Assembly: GCA_017443165.1 (NCBI GenBank)
Contig: JAFSOW010000128.1
Location: 1-5,528 of the forward strand
Reading direction: 5' to 3'
DNA length: 5,528 nucleotides
Source: Acidaminococcaceae bacterium
GTDB taxonomy: Bacteria > Bacillota > Negativicutes > Acidaminococcales > Acidaminococcaceae
Shown here: positions 1-4,443 of the stretch, one piece after another
Layout of the letters: the number at the start of each line of letters is the position of its first letter
Numbering within the stretch: the first letter of the stretch is position 1
Made by a program: the position numbers and the translations under genes
The notes under the pieces: model-generated
Told to the model about the DNA's origin: nothing
Seen by the model: only the letters and a program-made list of their open reading frames with translations
Database searches by the model: none

Positions 1-127
1 CCGGGAAATGCGCCCGGTCGCTGAATCTATGTAAAACCACCCGTTGCCGGATGGATGTTACCCAATAAAAAAGCCCTGCTCGTGTGAGAGTGATCACTGC
101 CGCTGCCGTTTCATCCTCTTCCTTCAC
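1..127 (-). CDS. Partial open frame below the cobalamin riboswitch; weak CbiG-like N-terminus, start uncertain
   Basis: On the minus strand the frame is open from the left edge up to an ATG at 208, with in-frame GTG at 127 and no stop. The segment AAAVITLTRAG (about positions 102-70) resembles the first strand and loop at the start of CbiG (cobalt-precorrin-5A hydrolase, anaerobic B12 pathway). The match is short and the following residues fit less well, so the function is tentative. Its position below a cobalamin riboswitch fits a B12 gene. The start is unclear. The good Shine-Dalgarno-like run (plus 115-125) sits before an ATG at 114-112, but that ATG is in another frame and stops after six codons. 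One extra base just after that ATG would give MxTAAAVITLT, which is where a CbiG start is expected. I list the in-frame GTG start. The C-terminal part lies outside the window. Confidence 0.4.
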   Translation of the reverse strand, partial: MKEEDETAAAVITLTRAGLFYWVTSIRQRVVLHRFSDRAHFP

Positions 128-136
128 CTTCAGATC

Positions 137-176
137 CGTGCGGGTAACCCAGTGTCCGGCTGCGTTACCGCGCACG
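137..176. repeat. Inverted repeat able to form a strong hairpin in the leader of the leftmost gene
   Basis: Arms at 137-148 and 164-176 pair over 12 bp (CGTGCG-GGTAAC with GTTACC-CGCACG) with one bulged base at 170 and a 15-nt loop. It lies between the riboswitch terminator and the purine-rich ribosome-binding region at 115-125, on the transcript that would carry the riboswitch. No U-run follows on either strand, so it is not an intrinsic terminator. It could be an mRNA-stabilising or translation-controlling structure. It could also be coincidental if the frame from ATG 208 is really translated through it. Confidence 0.5.
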
Positions 177-241
177 TTAATTCGGAAGGTTTGAGAATGG
201 CAAATCATTATATGACGGTTGTCCAGGCCGTTATATAAACT

Positions 242-275
242 AAATAAAAAACGCCTTTTCGTTATCGAAAAGACG
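242..275 (-). terminator. Intrinsic terminator of the cobalamin riboswitch expression platform
   Basis: Read on the minus strand, the stem CGTCTTTTCG / CGAAAAGGCG (275-266 with 261-252) has a 4-nt ATAA loop and is followed at once by a T-rich tract (251-242). All ten pairs form on the minus strand, one as G-U. On the plus strand the same pair would be C-A, so orientation is clear. It lies about 80 nt after the aptamer, the usual place for transcription attenuation. By family precedent, bound cobalamin should favour this stem and stop transcription into the gene at the left edge. Confidence 0.85.
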
Positions 276-355
276 GTTTGAAGGCAGCTGCCCACCGGTT
301 AACGGCTTTGCAGTCATCTCCTCCCCGTCGCTCGCGGGTCAAGAAATGGGAGTTT

Positions 356-512
356 ATACAGGCAGTTCTTCTGACTTGGGTTCATCGCTCGCTTCGCCTT
401 CCCAAAACCTTTTGTTTCAGTGACATCTTTGAAGTTCGCTCCCCCTTACAGCGGCGGGACCGCGCCGGATTTGCACCGGACTTCTCTGTTGGGCCCTTGC
501 GGGCACCTGTAT
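356..512 (-). promoter_or_regulatory. Cobalamin riboswitch aptamer
   Basis: On the minus strand the conserved blocks of the family (Rfam Cobalamin type) appear in order. P1 5' strand ATACAGGT is at 512-505. A block reading GTCCGGTGCAAATCCGG, then GCGGTCCCGCCGCTGTAA, lies around 482-448. GTCACTG is near 424-418. GGGAAGGC is in the 408-396 region. GATGAACCCAAGTCAGAAG leads into the B12 box AAGTCAGAAGAACTGCC (377-361), which closes P1 with GCCTGTAT (363-356). The B12 box differs from the common form by A for C in GACCTGCC. A further hairpin-capable segment follows at 321-352, and a terminator lies at 242-275. The aptamer senses a cobalamin and should repress the downstream minus-strand gene when the vitamin is plentiful. 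Confidence 0.95.
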
Positions 513-595
513 TATTCATTGTATTAAGTTTTAAAACACTCTTCACCGGAAACGGTCGGATTTGAGTTGCATGACCGGTTTTCCTGTCCACTAAT

Positions 596-624
596 ATAAT
601 AATTATTATTATTAAGAATGTCAA
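596..624 (-). promoter_or_regulatory. Sigma-A type promoter for the riboswitch transcript
   Basis: On the minus strand a perfect -35 TTGACA (624-619) is followed by a 17-bp spacer and -10 TATTAT (601-596), placing the start of transcription near 589, about 77 nt ahead of the aptamer. A 14-bp perfect A/T palindrome (596-609) overlaps the -10. It may be an operator or simply A/T-rich promoter sequence. Confidence 0.8.
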
Positions 625-762
625 GTTATTTGTTATTTTTTATTATAAGATTTTAAATTTTACTTGCTAATAAAACTCAATATTGATAGCAGGTTTTTTA
701 AATATAACTTGTGCGGCAAATAGTTACGTAGCCGTTTTGCTTTCCTTTTTTACTTTATGGTA

Positions 763-791
763 TTGTCGAAATGCAGGCTTTCTGATAGAAT
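763..791 (+). promoter_or_regulatory. Probable promoter for the lipoprotein gene
   Basis: TTGTCG (763-768), a 17-bp spacer and TAGAAT (786-791) match sigma-A sites at 4/6 and 5/6 positions. Transcription would begin near 798, leaving a 5' leader of about 108 nt that is very A/T-rich. A GATA-N4-TATC inverted repeat (784-795) covers the -10 and loosely recalls a Fur-type box. The rest of 625-905 has no gene that I can support. Confidence 0.5.
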
Positions 792-905
792 TATCTTATG
801 AATATAAATCAGTAATTAATTTGATTTACGATATATTTTGTATTAAGTAAGTATATTGTTTTTTATTTTTCACTCTCACAATCCAACGGAAAAGGAGCCT
901 GTCTT

Positions 906-1943
906 ATGAAAAGAAACCTGAGAGTTGTTTGCGCCTTGTCACTTACCGGCTTATTGCTGTTCTCACTCGGCGGTTGCGGCGGCGATAAAAAAGAAACCGC
1001 CAGGCCTGAAACAAAGAAGCTGACGATTTACTGGGGTGCATTAGAGGATTTCATGGCGGCGGACGTAGCCGCCTTTGAAAAAGAGACCGGAATCAAAGTG
1101 ACCGCGGTGCGTATGTCGTCCGGGGAAACCCTGCAGCGGCTGAAAGCGGAAAAAGAAGCGCCGAAGGCTTCCGTCTGGTTCGGCGGACCGGCAGACGGCC
1201 AGATCCAGGCCAAAGCGGACGGGCTGCTGGAAAAATACGTTTCTCCCAACGCAGCCAAAATTCCTGACCGATTCAGGGACCGGGACGGATTCTGGACCGG
1301 GGTCTATGTAGGTTATCTGGGCTTTGCATCAAACAGCAAACTGTTAAAGGAAAAGAATCTGGAACCGCCTAAGAGCTGGAACGACCTGCTGAAGCCCGAA
1401 TACCAGGGACAGATCGTCATGCCCAACCCCAAATCTTCAGGCACCGGCTATACGCTGCTGGCTTCCATGTTCCAGCTCCGTGGCGAAGAAGACGCGCTGG
1501 AATATATGGCGAAACTGGACAAACAGATGAAGAACTATCAGAAGTCCGGTTCCGCCCCTGCCAAAATGGCAGGCCAGGGCGAATGCCTGATCGGCATCTC
1601 TTTCCTGCACGATGCCATCAAATTCCGGGAAGGCGGCATGAAAGACCTGGTCCTGACCCATCCATCGGAAGGCACGGGGTATGAAGTGGGCGCCGTGTCG
1701 CTGATCAAGGGCGGTCCCGATCAGGAGGCAGCCAAGCGGTTCATCGACTGGTGCCTGACAGCCAAGGCCCAGGAAATAGGTCAGACTGTAGGTTCCTACC
1801 AGTTCCTCACCCATCCCGATGCCAAACCGCCTAAACAGGCAGACGAACTGAAAGGCACAAGGCTGATCAAATACAACTTCCTGTGGGCAGGCAGACATCG
1901 CGACGAAGTAGTGAACAAGTGGGAAAAAGCGACCGGCAAATAA
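906..1943 (+). CDS. ABC transporter substrate-binding lipoprotein, family-1 / Fe3+ type
   Basis: This 345-residue protein has a lipoprotein signal: basic start MKRNLR, hydrophobic core to about residue 20, and lipobox LGGC with Cys24 as the lipidated residue. The mature part begins with the fold's typical first strand (KLTIYWGALEDF, 38-49), followed by AFEKETGIKV (56-65), WFGGPADG (91-98), GVYVGYLGFASNS (132-144), SWNDLLKPEYQGQIVMPNP (157-175) and SSGTGYTLL (177-185). These belong to the family of binding proteins for Fe3+, thiamine, phosphonates and similar ligands. I do not see the paired tyrosines of FbpA-type ferric binders, so the ligand is open. The start is supported by AAAGGAG eight bases before the ATG. 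No permease or ATPase gene lies in the window, so it either works with a distant transporter or is an orphan. The gene at 2008 may be cotranscribed. Confidence 0.88.
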   Translation: MKRNLRVVCALSLTGLLLFSLGGCGGDKKETARPETKKLTIYWGALEDFMAADVAAFEKETGIKVTAVRMSSGETLQRLKAEKEAPKASVWFGGPADGQIQAKADGLLEKYVSPNAAKIPDRFRDRDGFWTGVYVGYLGFASNSKLLKEKNLEPPKSWNDLLKPEYQGQIVMPNPKSSGTGYTLLASMFQLRGEEDALEYMAKLDKQMKNYQKSGSAPAKMAGQGECLIGISFLHDAIKFREGGMKDLVLTHPSEGTGYEVGAVSLIKGGPDQEAAKRFIDWCLTAKAQEIGQTVGSYQFLTHPDAKPPKQADELKGTRLIKYNFLWAGRHRDEVVNKWEKATGK

Positions 1944-2007
1944 AAAACAATTACTGTTATTATTATAATTTGAATTATCAGTCACAAGAAACCGGAGGTA
2001 CCATCTT

Positions 2008-2211
2008 ATGGAAGTAAACCGTGACGTTACCCGGAAAGATATTTTATATGGCGTGCTGAAACGCATGGACGAAGTTATCGACAGCATCAGCAATACCGTC
2101 AGCACCAAAGACTTTCTGGTACGGGACATCATATATGACCTGGACCGGCTGGAAGAAGCCAAGCTTGCCCTTGTGGCCGTACTGGAAGATATGAACCGCG
2201 ATGAGCAATGA
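2008..2211 (+). CDS. Small acidic hypothetical protein, 67 residues
   Basis: I do not recognise this protein. It starts MEVNRDVTRKDILYG and ends NRDEQ, with about 16 acidic and 10 basic residues, no cysteine, no signal peptide and no membrane segment. Heptad-like spacing of L, I and V (for example DIIYDLDRLEEAKLALVAVL) suggests two helices that could form a coiled coil or helical hairpin, so a soluble, possibly dimeric protein is likely. It is a real gene on translation evidence: CCGGAGG lies nine bases before the ATG, and codon use matches its neighbours. It follows the lipoprotein gene by 64 bp with no terminator between, so cotranscription is likely. An ATAATT-TG-AATTAT palindrome (1965-1978) lies in the gap. 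There is no clear terminator directly after it; transcripts could end at 2358-2399. Confidence 0.75.
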   Translation: MEVNRDVTRKDILYGVLKRMDEVIDSISNTVSTKDFLVRDIIYDLDRLEEAKLALVAVLEDMNRDEQ

Positions 2212-2242
2212 GTAAATATTATCAATAAATAACTTTAATCTG

Positions 2243-2271
2243 TTGACAACTTTATTGTAAATAATTATAAT
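2243..2271 (+). promoter_or_regulatory. Perfect-consensus sigma-A promoter ahead of a non-coding segment
   Basis: TTGACA (2243-2248), exactly 17 bp, then TATAAT (2266-2271): both hexamers and the spacing are at consensus. The predicted start is near 2278. A perfect 14-bp palindrome ATAATTATAATTAT (2261-2274) overlaps the -10, a suitable place for a repressor. No protein-coding gene follows on this strand before the strong terminator at 2358, so the promoter most likely drives a small RNA. Confidence 0.85.
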
Positions 2272-2277
2272 TATAGT

Positions 2278-2399
2278 AGTAAAAGATAGGTGGCCAAGAG
2301 CCATCTGCCAAAACAAAACCCCTAATCCTTCTTCTTCACCTTTTATCACCAAACAGCAAAACGAAAAGCCCGCATTGGACCATGCGGGCTTTTCGTTTT
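2278..2399 (+). ncRNA. Candidate small regulatory RNA, about 120 nt
   Basis: The segment runs from a consensus promoter to an intrinsic terminator. It has a 5' hairpin (AGGTGGC 2288-2294, loop CAAGA, GCCATCT 2300-2306). A long, apparently unstructured C/U- and A-rich stretch follows (2307-2357), including CCCC at 2319-2322 and TCCTTCTTCTTCACC at 2326-2340, and then the terminator stem. This layout is typical of Firmicute trans-acting RNAs, which use C/U-rich single strands against Shine-Dalgarno sites. The only tiny frame, GTG near 2290, has 11 codons and no ribosome-binding site. It cannot be a leader, because the next gene is on the opposite strand and ends at 2425. I recognise no known RNA family. 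The 5' end is predicted only. Confidence 0.65.
2358..2399. terminator. Bidirectional intrinsic terminator between convergent transcripts
   Basis: An 18-bp perfect stem (2358-2375 with 2382-2399) encloses a 6-nt TGGACC loop. The arm ends are A-rich on the left and T-rich on the right, so a U-tract forms on either strand. It ends the plus-strand candidate RNA, and it lies 26 bp past the stop codon of the minus-strand cobaltochelatase gene. Confidence 0.92.
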
Positions 2400-2424
2400 A
2401 TCTGGTTCATTTAATTGTTCAGTT

Positions 2425-3447
2425 TCAATGAGGCATGCCTCCGGTCCGGCCTTCAGCTGCATTCTGCAGAGCATCCCAGCTTTCCAGGGCACGCTCCACA
2501 AAAATCTTACGGATTGCCGGATTCTCGCCCATGCCGTGAATGTAGGGCGTAACGGTAAAGCCTTCTTTTTGCAGAATCACTTTGTGGGAATCGTCTTCGT
2601 CCCCCGCCATGTCGTTATTGGCGTGATCCCCTGCCACCATCATCATGGGCATCAGGGTCACGTGCTTCACGCCTTCCTCTTTCAGTACGGGAATGACGTG
2701 TTCCAGTACTGGCATGCCTTCCACGCTGTACACATGGATGTTGCCCCGCCCCAGTTTATTCAGGCGGTCCTGGATAACGGCATAAAACGCGTTGGAAGGA
2801 TGGGGCGTACCGTGAGTCATGACCAGCAACGCCTCGTCACCGGCCAGATCAGGGAACTGTGTGGCAAAGGCTTCCACCGTTTCAGCCACATCATCCCGCT
2901 GGTCCTCCTGCCCCTGCCAGAATAAAAGGGGCAGCCCCATGGTCATCTTCTTGAACTGATTACGATAGTTTCTGTAAATGCCGCACTTATAGTCATACTC
3001 CATGCCGGGAATAATATCCAGGGACGCCAGAGCAATGCGGGTATAGCCTTCCGCTTTCAACTGTTCCAGCGCTTCCTCCGGCGTGGGAACGACAACACCT
3101 TCCTTTGCTTTGATGCGGTCAATTATAATGTGGGATGTATAAGCCACCACAACTTTGACATCAGGTAACGCATTCCGGATCTCCGCTACCGTAGCATTAA
3201 TGGTCTTATCTCTCGTCTCTTTCATTGTAGTGCCGAAGGACATCACCACCATAGCGTCCTTGTCGGGCAGGTCCTGCATCGCTTTATTATTAAAGACCCT
3301 TACCCCGATTTCCGATGCTTCCAACAACGCCGGTGTTGGTTTTTTCACCTCGTCACTGAGTTTATAACCTGCGTGCCCCGGTACGGCAAATGCCATACCG
3401 CAAGCGGATAATAATATGTCAGCAAGTATTTTTCGAAACTTTTTCAT
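2425..3447 (-). CDS. cbiK: Sirohydrochlorin cobaltochelatase CbiK, exported form
   Basis: This 340-residue CbiK-family class II chelatase inserts Co2+ into sirohydrochlorin or its precorrin-2 relative in the early anaerobic B12 pathway. Visible motifs are MVVMSFGTT (66-74), AYTSHIIIDR (102-111), TRIALASLDIIPGMEY (136-151), VMTHGTPHPSNAFY (209-222) and LMPMMMVAGDHANNDMAGDEDDSHK (from 265). His212 and His275 are 63 residues apart, matching the paired metal-site histidines of known CbiK proteins. The N-terminus is a signal peptide: MKKFRK, a hydrophobic core to about residue 22, and probable cleavage after GHA at 24-26. Desulfovibrio has a comparable exported CbiK that binds haem, so this copy may act in metal or haem handling rather than bulk B12 synthesis. 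AAAGAGG precedes the ATG at normal spacing. It is divergent from rubrerythrin and has its own promoter and a PerR/Fur-like box. No other cbi gene is adjacent. Confidence 0.92.
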   Translation of the reverse strand: MKKFRKILADILLSACGMAFAVPGHAGYKLSDEVKKPTPALLEASEIGVRVFNNKAMQDLPDKDAMVVMSFGTTMKETRDKTINATVAEIRNALPDVKVVVAYTSHIIIDRIKAKEGVVVPTPEEALEQLKAEGYTRIALASLDIIPGMEYDYKCGIYRNYRNQFKKMTMGLPLLFWQGQEDQRDDVAETVEAFATQFPDLAGDEALLVMTHGTPHPSNAFYAVIQDRLNKLGRGNIHVYSVEGMPVLEHVIPVLKEEGVKHVTLMPMMMVAGDHANNDMAGDEDDSHKVILQKEGFTVTPYIHGMGENPAIRKIFVERALESWDALQNAAEGRTGGMPH

Positions 3448-3538
3448 AACGGATGACCTCTTTCTCTGCCTGACGGAAAAAACTTAAGGTTCATGTTCGC
3501 GGTAACATACACTGCGGAAGCAGGCTGCATCCCAACAG

Positions 3539-3553
3539 TTATGATAATTATAA
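3539..3553. promoter_or_regulatory. PerR/Fur-family operator-like box over the cbiK -10
   Basis: Minus-strand TTATAATTATCATAA matches the published PerR box TTATAATNATTATAA at 13 of 14 defined positions, in the 7-1-7 layout. It fully covers the cbiK -10 hexamer, so a bound regulator should block that promoter. It lies 95 bp from the rubrerythrin -35. PerR and Fur boxes are close relatives, so the sequence alone cannot say which protein binds. Confidence 0.6.
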
Positions 3554-3575
3554 GTTATAACATATAAAAATGCAA
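3547..3575 (-). promoter_or_regulatory. Promoter of the cobaltochelatase gene
   Basis: On the minus strand TTGCAT (3575-3570), a 17-bp spacer and a perfect TATAAT (3552-3547). The -35 is weak (3/6), which suits a regulated promoter. Transcription would start near 3540, giving a leader of about 92 nt with no riboswitch that I recognise. Confidence 0.65.
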
Positions 3576-3647
3576 TACTAATAGCATTAATTCTTATTAA
3601 AATAAGATTGGGAAATATGGAAAAAGAAAAGAATCATGTCTTTTTAA

Positions 3648-3676
3648 TTGCGTCATCATAATAATTGAATTATAAT
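3648..3676 (+). promoter_or_regulatory. Promoter of the rubrerythrin gene
   Basis: TTGCGT (3648-3653), 17 bp, perfect TATAAT (3671-3676); start near 3683, leader about 55 nt. The weak -35 (3/6) with a perfect -10 mirrors the divergent cbiK promoter. Confidence 0.65.
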
Positions 3677-3677
3677 G
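3657..3677. promoter_or_regulatory. Palindromic operator candidate over the rubrerythrin -10
   Basis: A 21-bp palindrome centred on G3667 has arms CATAATAATT and AATTATAATG with 9 of 10 positions paired. It spans the end of the spacer and all of the -10. An overlapping 15-mer (TCATAATAATTGAAT) matches the PerR box at 10 of 14 positions. It is a probable repressor site of the Fur/PerR type, by analogy with clostridial rubrerythrins under PerR control. Confidence 0.5.
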
Positions 3678-3737
3678 GTATCAGACAGTTACAAGTCTGG
3701 AAAAAATTTATTATTAGAATTAAGGAGGAATCAACAC

Positions 3738-4310
3738 ATGAACGAAGCAAAAGCAATGGAAGAGATGAAACGGCTGAAAGGCACCCAGACAGAAAAAAAC
3801 CTGGCAGCAGCCTTTGCAGGCGAATCCCAGGCCCACGTAAAATACACATTGTTTGCCCGCCAGGCAGAAAAGGACAGCAAAATGAGCCGTCAGATCGCGG
3901 ATATCCTGGATGAAACTGCCGCCCAGGAACGGGCTCATGCCAAAATCTGGTTCTGGCTGCTGGGGGATTTCTCCAAACCCACTGCCGAACATCTGAAAAT
4001 GGCTGCGGACGGGGAAAACGAAGAATGGACCTCCATGTATCCGGAATTCGCCAAAACCGCCAAAGAAGAAGGCTTTGATGAAATCGCTTTCCTGTTTGAA
4101 CGGGTAGCGGAAATTGAAAAACGGCACGAAAAACAGTACCGGCTGTTGCTGGCCAACATAGAAAATGAGAAACTGTTCAAACGGGATGAGAAAAAACTGT
4201 GGATGTGCGCTAACTGCGGATATGTAGCTGAATCGGTAGAAGCGCCGGAAGAATGCCCGGTATGTGCTCATCCGAAATCTTTCTTCGCGATCAAGGCTGA
4301 GAATTATTAA
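3738..4310 (+). CDS. rbr: Rubrerythrin, di-iron peroxidase with C-terminal rubredoxin domain
   Basis: This 190-residue cytoplasmic protein reduces hydrogen peroxide with electrons from rubredoxin or NAD(P)H-linked partners in anaerobes. The N-terminal four-helix di-iron domain shows [14 protein letters not shown] (Glu29), QERAH (Glu64, His67), the [13 protein letters not shown] region (Glu93 and Glu96 are probable ligands) and EIEKRH (Glu127, His130). The C-terminal rubredoxin-like domain has CANC (157-160) and CPVC (173-176), the four cysteines of an Fe(SCys)4 site. Length is normal for classical rubrerythrin, and no key residue is missing. The ATG at 3738 is chosen because AAGGAGG stands nine bases before it. 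An upstream in-frame ATG at 3675 falls inside the -10 hexamer and cannot be the main start. A palindrome over the promoter suggests peroxide- or iron-responsive repression. It is followed by its own terminator. Confidence 0.96.
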   Translation: MNEAKAMEEMKRLKGTQTEKNLAAAFAGESQAHVKYTLFARQAEKDSKMSRQIADILDETAAQERAHAKIWFWLLGDFSKPTAEHLKMAADGENEEWTSMYPEFAKTAKEEGFDEIAFLFERVAEIEKRHEKQYRLLLANIENEKLFKRDEKKLWMCANCGYVAESVEAPEECPVCAHPKSFFAIKAENY

Positions 4311-4330
4311 GTATACTTTTTTTTTTTCAG

Positions 4331-4364
4331 ATCCGGACGGCACATAACCGTCCGGATAATTTTT
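4331..4364 (+). terminator. Intrinsic terminator after rubrerythrin
   Basis: A 10-bp perfect stem ATCCGGACGG / CCGTCCGGAT (4331-4340, 4348-4357) with a 7-nt loop is followed by AATTTTT. On the minus strand an A-run rather than a T-run follows, so it acts mainly on the plus strand. A run of eleven T (4317-4327) lies between the stop codon and the stem. Confidence 0.88.
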
Positions 4365-4443
4365 AACCGGTTTGCCTGAACAGGAGCAGTACGCTGTTTT
4401 GCTTTAAATGTCAGTATACAGCCGGCTTCGCTCTTTTTTACTA

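Noticed and set aside
44..238. 64-codon plus-strand frame
   Set aside because: No ribosome-binding site and an odd Cys/His-rich composition. The opposite strand carries the expected riboswitch-controlled gene.
278..624. Two overlapping frames of 80-95 codons on opposite strands
   Set aside because: They coincide with the cobalamin riboswitch and its promoter, whose conserved RNA blocks explain the sequence better than any protein.
663..699. Possible plus-strand terminator: CTTGCTA / TAGCAGG followed by six T
   Set aside because: A 7-bp stem with a wobble pair and a 17-nt loop is weak, and no plus-strand gene lies upstream to need it.
1437..2225. 262-codon open frame on the minus strand
   Set aside because: It lies antisense to the binding-protein gene and the 67-residue gene. 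It has low-complexity Ser/Arg and Phe-rich composition and no ribosome-binding site, so it is a shadow of the plus-strand genes.
2290..2325. Eleven-codon GTG frame inside the candidate small RNA
   Set aside because: There is no Shine-Dalgarno sequence and the start lies within the 5' hairpin.
3675..3737. Upstream ATG extending rubrerythrin by 21 residues
   Set aside because: The ATG falls inside the -10 hexamer, and the extension has no family match. A strong AAGGAGG supports the ATG at 3738.
3720..4343. 207-codon open frame on the minus strand
   Set aside because: It is fully antisense to rubrerythrin, very rich in Phe, and runs through the terminator; a shadow frame.
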